This document shows, one piece after another, positions 18,525 through 26,760 of a stretch of DNA of 64,000 nt. The stretch is from Starkeya sp. ORNL1 (lineage in GTDB: Bacteria; Pseudomonadota; Alphaproteobacteria; Rhizobiales; Xanthobacteraceae). The position numbers and the translations under genes are program-made. Under the pieces are notes generated by a model. It searched no databases and was not told the origin of the DNA. It was given only the letters and a program-made list of their open reading frames with translations. Numbering within the stretch: position 1 is the first letter of the stretch; the number at the start of each line of letters is the position of its first letter. The DNA lies in contig NZ_CP048834.1 of the NCBI RefSeq assembly GCF_012971745.1, positions 4,768,501-4,832,500 on the forward strand, given 5' to 3'.

Positions 18525-19469
18525 CTAACCTACCCCCAGCACCAGAAACCACACCGTCACCGTGAACAGGCTCACCACGGTGGAGAGCGACACCGCGCCG
18601 GCGGAGGCCGCGACCCCGACCTTGTAGCGCTGCGCGAGCAAGTAAGCGTTGATGCCGCTTGGCATGGCGGCGAACACCACTGCGACGTCGGCCCACACTT
18701 TCGGCATGGGCAAAACCTGTACCAGCGCGAACACCAGCGCGGGATGCACCACCAGCTTCAGCGTGGTGATGAGGGCGGCCGGCGCGAAGTCGCCGCGCAT
18801 CGGGTAGCGGTGCAGCGCGAGGCCGAGCGAGACCAGCGCGCAGGGCACGGCGGAGGCCGCCAGCATGTCGAAGATCTGCTTCAGAAAGCCACCTGGCACA
18901 TAGCCGGTGAGCTTGGCGATGCCGCCGGCATAGATGCCGATGAGGATCGGATTGAAGGCCAGCGAGCGGCCGAGCTTCTTCAGGCCGGCGCCGGAGAGGC
19001 CCTTGCCGGCACCCTCGGCGGCGACGGTGGCCACCACCATCATCACCGGCAGATGCACCGCGATCAGCAGGAACAGCGGCACCGCGCCCTCCGGCCCGAA
19101 GGCCTGCAGGATCAGTGGCACGCCGACGAACACGGTGTTGGCCTGGCCGGAGGCGAAGCCGTGCATCACCGCCTCGGTGTGGGTGCGGTGGAAGATGCGC
19201 TGCGCGGCCAGCATGCCGAGCGCGAACACGATGAAGGCGCCGGCGAAATAGGCGATCCAGTAGCCCCAGGGCTGGCCGCCTTCGGGCAGCGCCGCCTCGG
19301 CCAGCGTCTTGAAGATCAGCACCGGAACGGCGAGCCCGAACACATACTCGGACAGGCCGTCGGCGGCGCGCTCGCGCAGGTGCCCCGAGACGCTGGCGAT
19401 GAAGCCGAGACCGATGAGACCGAACACCGGCGCCACGATGAGGGCGATGGCGCCGAGTTGGGCAAGCAT
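18525..19469 (-). CDS. AEC family (auxin efflux carrier-like) transporter
   Basis: A 314-residue membrane protein with about ten hydrophobic segments. The split-repeat fold of the AEC family is suggested by GLGFIASVSG, GQANTVFVGVPLI and FNPILIGIYAGG. Bacterial members export organic acids such as malate or malonate, but the substrate here cannot be inferred from neighbours. The start is the ATG at 19469. Confidence 0.85.
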   Translation of the reverse strand: MLAQLGAIALIVAPVFGLIGLGFIASVSGHLRERAADGLSEYVFGLAVPVLIFKTLAEAALPEGGQPWGYWIAYFAGAFIVFALGMLAAQRIFHRTHTEAVMHGFASGQANTVFVGVPLILQAFGPEGAVPLFLLIAVHLPVMMVVATVAAEGAGKGLSGAGLKKLGRSLAFNPILIGIYAGGIAKLTGYVPGGFLKQIFDMLAASAVPCALVSLGLALHRYPMRGDFAPAALITTLKLVVHPALVFALVQVLPMPKVWADVAVVFAAMPSGINAYLLAQRYKVGVAASAGAVSLSTVVSLFTVTVWFLVLGVG

Positions 19470-19520
19470 CTTGTCTCCTTGACGAGATTACCAAGAACTC
19501 AGGGCACGGACTGGAACAAC

Positions 19521-19632
19521 GTCATCCTGAGGTGCTCGGGCAAGGCCCGAGCCTCGAAGGATGCCCGTCCCGTGCAACGTCTTCTGCTTCAATATCCTTC
19601 GAGGCTCGCATGCGCTCGCACCTCAGGATGAC
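19521..19632. repeat. Palindromic intergenic repeat, family B (two half units, forward-inverted)
   Basis: Contains the same two half units as the repeat at 16047 but in swapped order: gtcatcctgaggtg...gcctcgaaggatg first, then atccttcgaggc...cacctcaggatgac. It ends 8 bases before the stop of the small protein gene on the minus strand, so it probably forms that gene's terminator. Confidence 0.85.
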
Positions 19633-19639
19633 GTGGTTA

Positions 19640-19933
19640 TTACGCCGCGGCCCCGGCCGAAGCCGTCGATACCAGATGCGAGGTGCGCACCGGCACCATC
19701 ACGTCGATGCGGGCCCATAGCCGCTCGGCAAGCTCGGTGGAAGCGGTGAAGGCGATCTCGGCGCGCAGATGGCCGAGCGCGGCGGGGTTCATCTCGCCGT
19801 CGGCCGGCCCATCGATGCGCACGCGGGTCGGCAGCACCTCATGGATGGCGAAGGGCTCCAGCAGGCGGAGCATCAGATTGGGATGGGCATCGGCCTCGAC
19901 GACGAGGCGATGACGGGGGAGACCAGCAGTCAT
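19640..19933 (-). CDS. Small protein, possibly ACT-like
   Basis: 97 residues from the ATG at 19933 (an upstream ATG at 19963 would add ten). The pattern HRLVVEADAHPNLMLRLLEPFAI is like the start of a small ACT domain, as in the regulatory subunit of acetolactate synthase. The rest (AEIAFTASTELAERLWARIDVMV) fits a beta-alpha-beta layout. No catalytic residues or membrane segment are seen. The assignment is weak; no acetolactate synthase gene is near. Confidence 0.5.
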   Translation of the reverse strand: MTAGLPRHRLVVEADAHPNLMLRLLEPFAIHEVLPTRVRIDGPADGEMNPAALGHLRAEIAFTASTELAERLWARIDVMVPVRTSHLVSTASAGAAA

Positions 19934-20098
19934 GGCGGAAATTCCGGAAAGCGGAGAGAGCAAATACGTTCTGCAGGCGTGCGTTCAATCGTCCCGGCCG
20001 AACTGATCGGCCGGGCGGCGAATTCGCCGAATGATGAAGCCCGCGCTGTGCGCGTTCCCACGTTCCATGACGCTGTCACATAAGCCCGGCGCACATCC

Positions 20099-20150
20099 AT
20101 CGTCAATGGTCGTGTGAATGTATTGGAGCGACGGTATTTCCATTGACGAT
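20099..20150. promoter_or_regulatory. Perfect 11-bp inverted repeat upstream of the collagen-like lipoprotein gene
   Basis: atcgtcaatgg (20099-20109) and ccattgacgat (20140-20150) are exact reverse complements separated by 30 bases. The pair lies about 93 bases before the lipoprotein start, between two divergent genes. It could be a paired operator or a leader hairpin. Confidence 0.5.
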
Positions 20151-20242
20151 AGGTTCGCCGGACGGCACGCTCCGTTCCGCCTGAGCGGCCAAGAAGGTGA
20201 TTGAAGAATTATCCGCTCCATTCAGCTCCGGGGAAGAAACCG

Positions 20243-20761
20243 ATGAAATTGCTTTCCGTCAGCCTTGTCCTCGCTTCCGCACTGTTCGTCGCCTCGTGCG
20301 GCCAACCCACGCCCGGCCCCGCTGGTCCCGCCGGCGCGCAGGGTGCCGCCGGTCCGGCGGGCCCCGCTGGTCCTGCCGGCCCCGCTGGCCCGGCCGGTCC
20401 TGCCGGCCCCAAGGGCGAGGCCGGCGTCGCCGGTCCGGCAGGCCCCGCGGGTCCGGCTGGTGTTGCGGGTGCTGCCGGCGCCGCTGGTCCGGCCGGTGAG
20501 GCGGGCAAGGCTGGCGAGAAGGGTGAGGCCGGCGAGAAGGCCGACGCGCCCGGCACCGTGCGCGTCTACACCAAGCGCGAATGCTTCTCGCCGGAAGGCT
20601 GCCACATGGGCTGCGAGCCGGACCAGGTGGTGGTGAACGCCTATCTCACCCCGCACGAGGGCGAAGCGACCATTGTCAACGAGCGCGAAGTGCACTTCAC
20701 GCCGAAGCCGGCCGACGCCGCCCGGGCACCGCTGATGGTGCTGATCTGCGCGAAGGAGTGA
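20243..20761 (+). CDS. Collagen-like repeat lipoprotein
   Basis: 172 residues from the ATG at 20243, which follows a GGGGAAG ribosome binding site. The signal peptide ends in a lipobox (LFVASC), predicting a lipid-anchored protein. It is followed by 25 uninterrupted Gly-X-Y triplets, mostly GPA with charged GEA/GEK/GKA triplets at the end, expected to form a collagen-type triple helix. The C-terminal ~65 residues are a small domain with four cysteines ([14 protein letters not shown] ... LICAKE). An upstream in-frame start at 20201 would spoil the signal peptide. Function unknown; an envelope surface or spacer role is an inference. Confidence 0.85.
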   Translation: MKLLSVSLVLASALFVASCGQPTPGPAGPAGAQGAAGPAGPAGPAGPAGPAGPAGPKGEAGVAGPAGPAGPAGVAGAAGAAGPAGEAGKAGEKGEAGEKADAPGTVRVYTKRECFSPEGCHMGCEPDQVVVNAYLTPHEGEATIVNEREVHFTPKPADAARAPLMVLICAKE

Positions 20762-20777
20762 CGTCCCGTTTGACGAC

Positions 20778-20894
20778 GTCATCCCGGCCTGGGGCGTAAG
20801 CTCTCCAAGCTGTCATGGCCGGGCTTGTCCCGGCCATCTCGGCCTCTGATGCACTGTCAGGAATCGTCATCCCCGGCACAAGGCCGGGGATGAC
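20778..20894. repeat. Composite palindromic repeat, family C
   Basis: Starts gtcatcccggcc and contains tcatggccgggcttgtcccggccatctc, then ends with ccccggcac aaggccggggatgac. It closely resembles the unit at 28477. It lies between the convergent lipoprotein and priA genes. Confidence 0.75.
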
Positions 20895-20914
20895 GGTCGT
20901 TATGGGGTCGAGGT

Positions 20915-23116
20915 CTACAGAAAGCTCTGCGGGTCGATATCGATGTCGACCCGCAGGTTGCCGCGCGCCCTCGGCGCGCTTTCCATCCATTGCCGGACAT
21001 AGGCCGAGAGGTCGAAGCCGCGTGGGGTGCGTGCCAGCAGCCGCCAGCGGTGGCGGCCGCGCACCAGTGCGAGCGGCGCCTCGGCCGGGCCGAGCACCCG
21101 CACATCTTCCGCACGCGGCGAGGCAGCCGCCAGCGCACGCGCGTGGGACTGCACGGCGTGGGCGTCGGTGCCGGAGACGACCAGCGCGGCGAAGCGGCCG
21201 AAGGGCGGCAGCAGCGCCTCCTCGCGGGCGGCGATCTCACGGTCATAGAAGGCGTCGCGGTCGCCGGCGACCAGCGCCTGCATCACCGGATGCTCGGGCA
21301 TATAGGTCTGCAGCAAGGCGCGGCCTTCGATATGAGCCCGCCCGGCGCGGCCGGCAACCTGGTGCAGCAGCTGGAAGGTGCGCTCCGCCGCGCGGGGGTC
21401 TCCGTAACCTAATCCGACATCGGCATCGACCGCGCCGACCAGCGCCAGGCCGGGGAAATTGTGCCCCTTGGCGACCAACTGGGTGCCGATGACGACATCC
21501 ACCTCGCCGCGCGCCACCGCATCGAGTTCGGCGCGCAGCCGCTCGACGCCGCCGGCGAGATCGGACGACAGCACTTGCGTGCGCGCGCCCGGCATCAGCG
21601 CCGCCACCTCCTCCTGAAGGCGCTCCACGCCCGGGCCGCACGGCACCATGCTGTCCGGCGCGTGGCAATGCGGGCATTCGGCCGGCACCGGCATGGCATA
21701 GCCGCACTGGTGGCATTCGAGCCGGCGGCGGAAGCGGTGCTCCACCAGCCAGGACGAGCAGGACGGGCACTTGATGCGATGGCCGCAGGCGCGGCACAGG
21801 GTGAGCGGGGCATAGCCGCGGCGGTTGAGGAACAGCAGCGCCTGGCCGCCGGCCTCGACGGTGCGGCCCATTTCCTCGGCGAGACGCGGGGCGATCCATT
21901 TGCCCTTGGGCGGGCCCTCGCGGCGCAGATCGATCGGCTCCAGCCGCGGCACCCGCGTGCCGCTGAAGCGCTCCGGCAGATGCAGCCGGGCATAGCGGCC
22001 GCGCCGGGCATTCACTTCGGTCTCGATCGAGGGCGTCGCCGAGGCCAGGATGACCGGACAGGCATTGAGCCGCGCCCGCACCACCGCCATGTCGCGGGCA
22101 TGATAGTGCACGCCATCTTCCTGCTTGTAGGCGGGGTCGTGCTCCTCATCGACGATGACGAGGCCGAGGTCGGCGAAGGGCAGGAACAGCGCCGAGCGGG
22201 CGCCGGCGACGACGCTGACTTCGCCCGCCGCCACGCCGCGAAAGGTGCGGCCGCGCCGCGGCGAGGACACCGCCGAGTGCCATTGCGCCGGGCGTACACC
22301 GAAGCGCTTGGCGAAGCGGTCGAGAAAGGCCTGCGTCAGCGCGATCTCCGGCATCAGGATCAGCGTCTGCCGCCCGGCGCGGATCGCAGCGGACACCGCC
22401 TCGAAATAGGCCTCGGTCTTGCCGGAGCCGGTGACGCCGTCGAGCAGATGCACCTTGAAGGCGCGCGCCTCGACCGCGGCGACAAGTTCGGCCGCCGCCT
22501 GCTCCTGAGCGGGTGAAAGGTCGGGCCTGGCATGGTTCGGGTCCGGCGTCTCGGCGGCCGGCTCCGGCGGCAGCACGACGGTTTTCAGCACGCCGTCATC
22601 GACCAGCCCGTCGATCACCGATGCGGAGACGCCGGCCTCGCGCGCCGCTTCCGCCTTGGCGCGGATGAGCCCATCGGCCAGCGCCTCGATCAGCCGGGTG
22701 CGCGCGGCGGTCAGGCGCTCGGGGCGTTTATCGGTAAGACGGACGCCGGTGCGCTCGCGCCCGACATGGGGGCTCTCGTCATGGCGCAGCGCCAGGCGCA
22801 GCACCATGCCGGGCGGGGTGACGGTGTAGTCGGCGATCCATTTGATCAGCGCGACGAGGTCGGGGCGCAGCGGCACCACCTCGTATTTGCGCACGATGGC
22901 CTTCAGCTTCGCCGGGTCGACGGCGCGCGTGTCGTCATTGGACGGCCAGACGCAGCCTAGCATCAGCCTGGTGCCGAGCGGCACCACGACGATATCGCCG
23001 ATCGCCAGTTCCAGCGCTTCCGGCACGCGGTAGGAATAGGCCGAGCCGATGGCGAGAGGCAGCAGCACATCGACGATGCGGTCCCTTTGACGCTCGCTCG
23101 GGGAAAAAAGCTCCAT
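20915..23116 (-). CDS. priA: Primosomal protein N' (replication restart helicase)
   Basis: 733 residues. The N-terminal DNA-binding domain starts near VLLPLAIGSAYSYRVPE. Walker A is GVTGSGKTEAYF and the DExH box is VDEEHDPAYKQ. A zinc-binding insert carries four Cys-x2-Cys pairs (CRAC, CPSC, CHQC, CPHC). The C-terminal helicase motif QVAGRAGR is kept. PriA reloads DnaB at collapsed replication forks. It is divergent from xerC with a family A repeat between. Confidence 0.96.
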   Translation of the reverse strand: MELFSPSERQRDRIVDVLLPLAIGSAYSYRVPEALELAIGDIVVVPLGTRLMLGCVWPSNDDTRAVDPAKLKAIVRKYEVVPLRPDLVALIKWIADYTVTPPGMVLRLALRHDESPHVGRERTGVRLTDKRPERLTAARTRLIEALADGLIRAKAEAAREAGVSASVIDGLVDDGVLKTVVLPPEPAAETPDPNHARPDLSPAQEQAAAELVAAVEARAFKVHLLDGVTGSGKTEAYFEAVSAAIRAGRQTLILMPEIALTQAFLDRFAKRFGVRPAQWHSAVSSPRRGRTFRGVAAGEVSVVAGARSALFLPFADLGLVIVDEEHDPAYKQEDGVHYHARDMAVVRARLNACPVILASATPSIETEVNARRGRYARLHLPERFSGTRVPRLEPIDLRREGPPKGKWIAPRLAEEMGRTVEAGGQALLFLNRRGYAPLTLCRACGHRIKCPSCSSWLVEHRFRRRLECHQCGYAMPVPAECPHCHAPDSMVPCGPGVERLQEEVAALMPGARTQVLSSDLAGGVERLRAELDAVARGEVDVVIGTQLVAKGHNFPGLALVGAVDADVGLGYGDPRAAERTFQLLHQVAGRAGRAHIEGRALLQTYMPEHPVMQALVAGDRDAFYDREIAAREEALLPPFGRFAALVVSGTDAHAVQSHARALAAASPRAEDVRVLGPAEAPLALVRGRHRWRLLARTPRGFDLSAYVRQWMESAPRARGNLRVDIDIDPQSFL

Positions 23117-23162
23117 GTCGGGAATCGGTAGCCTCGCTTCGAACTTCGGTGCCCTTCATATC

Positions 23163-23252
23163 GTCATCCCGGCCGAAGCGCAGCGTAGAGCCAGGATTGC
23201 TCTCCGATGTTTGCGCGATCCCGCATACCGCCTGCGGCGGTTCCGGGATGAC
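23163..23252. repeat. Palindromic intergenic repeat, family A (reverse form) in a divergent promoter gap
   Basis: Nearly the same as the unit at 18422 (shared gccgaagc.tagcgtagagcc and gctctccgatg). It lies between divergent priA and xerC, leaving 46 and 64 bases to the two starts. So this family is not only found at gene ends. Confidence 0.85.
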
Positions 23253-23316
23253 AATGAAGGTTGGTGAAATTTAAGGATCGGCGGGCAGGATAGCAGCCCT
23301 GTCAAGGAGACCGCGA

Positions 23317-24306
23317 ATGGCGAGCACCGATGCCGAGAAGGCCGCACGGGCGGAGAAGGCGCTCATCGCCGTCGCCGTGCCGGAGGTCGGCGTCGCGATT
23401 GAGGGCTGGCTGGCGCAGCTTGCCCATGAGCGGCGGCTCTCGCCCAAGACCCGCGACGCCTATGCGCGCGACCTCACCACTTTCCTGCTGCTGCTCACCC
23501 AGCATCTCGGCGGGCCCCCGAACCTCGCCGCGCTCGCCGGCCTGCATCCGCGCGATGTCCGCGCCGTGATCGCGGCACGCCGCGCGGACGGCATCGAGCC
23601 GCGCACGCTGGTGCGCTTCCTCGCCGCCGCCCGCTCCTTCGGCAAGCACCTCGAGCGCGAGGGGATCGGCAAGGTCGGCGCGCTTGCTGCCGTCCGGGCG
23701 CCGAAGCTGGCCAAGACCCTGCCGCGCCCGGTCTCGGTGCAGGACGCCCGCGCGCTCGCCGATCCGGCGACGCGGGCGGGCGAGGATCGCGAGCCCTGGG
23801 TGCTGGCGCGCGACGCCGCGGTGATCGCGCTGCTGTACGGCTCGGGCCTGCGCATCTCCGAGGCGCTCGGATTGAAGATGCGCGAGATGCCGGCGCCGGG
23901 CGCCGGCGACCAGATCGTGGTGACGGGGAAGGGCGGCAAGACCCGCATGGTGCCGGTGCTGCGCACCGTTGCCGAGGCGGTGGCGGACTATGTGCGGCTC
24001 AGCCCATGGAACCTGCCGCCGGACGGCCCCCTGTTCCGCGGCACCAAGGGCGGTCCGCTCTCGCCGCGCATCGTGCAGGCGGCGGTCGAGCGCATGCGCG
24101 GCGCGCTCGGCCTGCCGGACAGCGCGACGCCGCACGCGCTGCGCCACTCCTTCGCGACGCATCTCTTGGCGCGCGGCGGCGACCTGCGCTCGATCCAGGA
24201 ATTGCTCGGCCATGCCTCGCTGGCGACGACGCAGATCTATGCCGCGGTGGATTCCGCGGCCTTGATGGCGGCGTGGCGCTCGGCGCATCCGCGGGCGCGC
24301 CTGTGA
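23317..24306 (+). CDS. xerC: Tyrosine recombinase XerC
   Basis: 329 residues. The N-terminal SAM-like DNA-binding domain covers about residues 20-110, and the C-terminal catalytic domain has Arg in GSGLRISEAL, HALRHSFATHLL (His-x-x-Arg), LGHASLATTQ (His) and the nucleophile Tyr in QIYAAVD. XerC/XerD resolve chromosome dimers at dif during division. GGAG stands 7 bases before the ATG. The position beside priA is common in Rhizobiales. The stop overlaps the next start (GTGA). Confidence 0.92.
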   Translation: MASTDAEKAARAEKALIAVAVPEVGVAIEGWLAQLAHERRLSPKTRDAYARDLTTFLLLLTQHLGGPPNLAALAGLHPRDVRAVIAARRADGIEPRTLVRFLAAARSFGKHLEREGIGKVGALAAVRAPKLAKTLPRPVSVQDARALADPATRAGEDREPWVLARDAAVIALLYGSGLRISEALGLKMREMPAPGAGDQIVVTGKGGKTRMVPVLRTVAEAVADYVRLSPWNLPPDGPLFRGTKGGPLSPRIVQAAVERMRGALGLPDSATPHALRHSFATHLLARGGDLRSIQELLGHASLATTQIYAAVDSAALMAAWRSAHPRARL

Positions 24307-24740
24307 AGGCCGTCCGTCCGGTCATCGAGCATATGTCGATCGGCGTCGTCGATATCGGCCGCGCCATCCGCTTCTATGATGCGGTGCTGGCGCCGCTCGG
24401 GCTGGTGCGCGTGCTGGAATTCAATGAGCCGGGTGGCCCTTCGGCCTGCTGGGGTCCGCCGGGCGAGATCCCGGCGCCGGAAGGCGTGCCGGGCGCGGCG
24501 CCGTTCTGGGTGGAGCAGCGCGCCGGCGCGACGATCATCTGCCCGCCGGGCTTCCATGTCTGCTTTGCAGCGCCGGATGTCGAAGCCGTGCACCGCTTCC
24601 ATGAAGCCGGCCTCGCGCATGGCGGACGGGACAATGGCGCGCCGGGGCCGCGACCGCATTATGGCAAAGGGTATTATGCCGCCTTCCTGATCGATACGGA
24701 CGGCTGGCGGATCGAGGCGGCGACCTACACGGCTGCGTGA
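24303..24740 (+). CDS. VOC (glyoxalase/bleomycin resistance) family protein
   Basis: 145 residues from a GTG at 24303 that overlaps the xerC stop codon (GTGA), which implies coupling. This start is preferred because the family's conserved beginning (IxHxSIGV, here VIEHMSIGVVDI) would be cut by the ATG at 24333. The beta-alpha-beta-beta-beta modules read VVDIGRAIRFYDAVLAPLG and FHVCFAAPDVEAVHRFH. Metal ligands are likely His10 and a later Glu. Substrate unknown. Confidence 0.78.
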   Translation: MKAVRPVIEHMSIGVVDIGRAIRFYDAVLAPLGLVRVLEFNEPGGPSACWGPPGEIPAPEGVPGAAPFWVEQRAGATIICPPGFHVCFAAPDVEAVHRFHEAGLAHGGRDNGAPGPRPHYGKGYYAAFLIDTDGWRIEAATYTAA

Positions 24741-24851
24741 GATCGGTAGTGTTTGCCTGCCGCAAGGTCATTTGCGTGGCCTTTGGGCTTCCCAAGCGGA
24801 AGTGGCGCGGTCAAGCTGGCGACTGCTCGATGTCAGACAGGAGACAAACCC

Positions 24852-24980
24852 ATGAAGCGTTTCGTCACTGCCCTCTGCGCACTGTCCTTGACCGTCGCCG
24901 TCGGCAGCGCCGCGTTTGCCGATTGCCCCGGCCACGCCTCCTCGACGCCGACCACGACGACGGACACCAAGGGGACCTGA
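24852..24980 (+). CDS. Small exported peptide, unknown function
   Basis: 42 codons starting MKRFVTALCALSLTVAV. A GGAG lies about 8 bases before the ATG, a clean signal peptide ends SAAFA, and the mature peptide would be about 19 residues (starting DCPGHASSTP, then a Thr run). A perfect terminator hairpin follows 37 bases after the stop, supporting a real transcription unit. The single Cys and short Thr/Ser-rich mature part give no functional clue. Longer in-frame extensions upstream have no signal peptide and are not favoured. Confidence 0.6.
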   Translation: MKRFVTALCALSLTVAVGSAAFADCPGHASSTPTTTTDTKGT

Positions 24981-25017
24981 CCACTCCCCTCTCTTTCGAT
25001 TGGACCCACAAATGAAG

Positions 25018-25042
25018 CGGCCCGGCACCGAGTGCCGGGCCG
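25018..25042. terminator. Bidirectional rho-independent terminator
   Basis: cggcccggcac, loop cga, gtgccgggccg: a perfect 11-bp stem. On the plus strand it is followed by ttctgtttctt, and on the minus strand by cttcattt. It serves the small peptide gene and the convergent lpdA. Confidence 0.88.
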
Positions 25043-25070
25043 TTCTGTTTCTTGCCGATAGGACGGCGCG

Positions 25071-26471
25071 TCACATGTGGATGGCGCGCTTCTCCACCGC
25101 CATGGCGGCTTCCTTCACCGCTTCCGAGCGGGTCGGGTGGGCGTGGCAGGTGCGGGCGAGATCCTCGGACGAGCCGCCGAACTCCATCAGCACCGCCGCC
25201 TCGTGGATCATCTCGCCGGCCTCGACGCCGACGATGTGGACGCCGAGCACCTTGTCGGTAGTGGCATCCGCCAGCACCTTCACGAAGCCCTCGGTCTGGT
25301 TGTTGGCCTTGGCGCGGCCATTGGCGAGGAAGGGGAACTTGCCGACCTTGTAGGCGATGCCTTCGGCCTTCAGTTCCTCCTCGGTCTGCCCGACCTGCGC
25401 CACTTCCGGCGAGGTGTAGACCACCGAGGGGATCACGCCATAATTCACATGGCCGGCCTGGCCCGCCAGCAGCTCGGCGATGGCGATGCCTTCGTCCTCG
25501 GCCTTGTGTGCCAGCATCGGTCCGGCAATGGCGTCGCCGATGGCGAACACGCCGGGCACATTGGTGCGGTAGTGCACATCGGTAACGACGCGGCCGCGCT
25601 TGTCCTTCTCAACGCCGAGTGCCTCCAGCCCCAGCCCCTCGGTGAAGGGCACGCGGCCGATGGCGACCAGCACCACGTCGGCTTCCAGCGTCTCCGTGGC
25701 ACCGCCGGCGGCGGGCTCGACCGAGACCTTCAGCGTCGCGCCGGAGGTGTCGACACCGGTGACCTTGGAGCTCAGCTTGAAGGCGAAGCCCTGCTTCTGC
25801 AGGATGCGCTGGAACGACTTCGCAACATCGAGGTCCATGCCGGGCAATATGCGGTCGAGGAACTCGACCACCGTCACCTCGGCGCCGAGGCGGCGCCACA
25901 CGCTGCCGAGCTCCAGCCCGATCACGCCGGCGCCGACCACCAGCAGCTTGCCGGGCACTTTCTCAAGCGTCAGCGCGCCGGTGGAAGAGACCACGCGGGT
26001 CTCATCGATATCGATGCCGGGCAGCTTCGCCACGTCGGATCCAGTGGCGATGACGATCGCCTTGGTCTCCAGCGCCTGCTTGGTGCCATCATCAGCAGTG
26101 ACCACGACCTTGCCGGGCGCGGTGATGGTGCCGGTGCCGCGATACGGATCGATCTTGTTCTTCTTGATGAGGAACTCGACGCCCTTGGTATTGCCTTCGA
26201 CGCCCTTGTCCTTGAACGCCATCATCGCCTTGAGATCGAGCTTCGGCGCATCGACGCCGATCCCCATGCCGGCAAAGGAATGCGCGGCTTCCTCGAACAG
26301 CTCGGTGGCGTGCAGCAGCGACTTGGAGGGGATGCAGCCGATGTTCAGGCATGTGCCGCCAAAGGTCGCGCGCTTCTCAATCACCGCAACCTTGAGCCCG
26401 AGCTGCGCCGCACGGATGGCGCACACATAACCGCCCGGACCGGTTCCGATGACGATCAGATCGTAGGACAT
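25071..26471 (-). CDS. lpdA: Dihydrolipoyl dehydrogenase (E3)
   Basis: 466 residues. The FAD-binding motif [10 protein letters not shown] is followed by the redox-active disulfide CLNIGC (Cys41/Cys46). An NAD-binding Rossmann motif [12 protein letters not shown] lies mid-protein, and the catalytic His-Glu pair is in [13 protein letters not shown] near the C-terminus. It reoxidises lipoamide of 2-oxoglutarate dehydrogenase. ATG 26471 is chosen because GAGA is well spaced for it; an ATG two codons earlier (26477) has this site too close. Confidence 0.95.
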   Translation of the reverse strand: MSYDLIVIGTGPGGYVCAIRAAQLGLKVAVIEKRATFGGTCLNIGCIPSKSLLHATELFEEAAHSFAGMGIGVDAPKLDLKAMMAFKDKGVEGNTKGVEFLIKKNKIDPYRGTGTITAPGKVVVTADDGTKQALETKAIVIATGSDVAKLPGIDIDETRVVSSTGALTLEKVPGKLLVVGAGVIGLELGSVWRRLGAEVTVVEFLDRILPGMDLDVAKSFQRILQKQGFAFKLSSKVTGVDTSGATLKVSVEPAAGGATETLEADVVLVAIGRVPFTEGLGLEALGVEKDKRGRVVTDVHYRTNVPGVFAIGDAIAGPMLAHKAEDEGIAIAELLAGQAGHVNYGVIPSVVYTSPEVAQVGQTEEELKAEGIAYKVGKFPFLANGRAKANNQTEGFVKVLADATTDKVLGVHIVGVEAGEMIHEAAVLMEFGGSSEDLARTCHAHPTRSEAVKEAAMAVEKRAIHM

Positions 26472-26676
26472 GCTCATTTCTCGTGAGTTTCCCGCGCGAC
26501 GCGATCTCAAAGGCGGTACGCGCGGCGAGGTGGGGCGGGAAGGCCGGATTGCGGCGCGAAACCTACATGGCGGGTCACGCAGAGTCACGCGCGTAGAGCG
26601 CGGGGCAGGGCGGCGATTTCACCCCTGGCACAACCCTGATTTTTGCTCTGACTGACGCAGCGTAAGGTTTATCGAC

Positions 26677-26747
26677 TTTGGTCTACGTTGCAACTTGGTA
26701 AATGCCGGTCACCCTTAAGTAAACACCAACAATATAGATTACCAAAG
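26677..26747. promoter_or_regulatory. AT-rich control region with ttggtaa/ttaccaa inverted repeat before lldP
   Basis: tttggt (26677-26682), ttggtaa (26695-26701), accaa (26725-26729) and ttaccaaa (26739-26746) are arranged as opposed half-sites in an AT-rich stretch just before the lldP ribosome binding site. A GntR-type lactate regulator is a plausible binder, but no such gene is in the window. Confidence 0.4.
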
Positions 26748-26760
26748 GGAAGGAACCGCA

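Noticed and set aside
20222..20782. Gly/Thr-rich minus-strand frame opposite the collagen-like gene
   Set aside because: The repeat is an effect of the GPA-coding DNA; no ribosome binding site, and the plus-strand protein has a lipobox.
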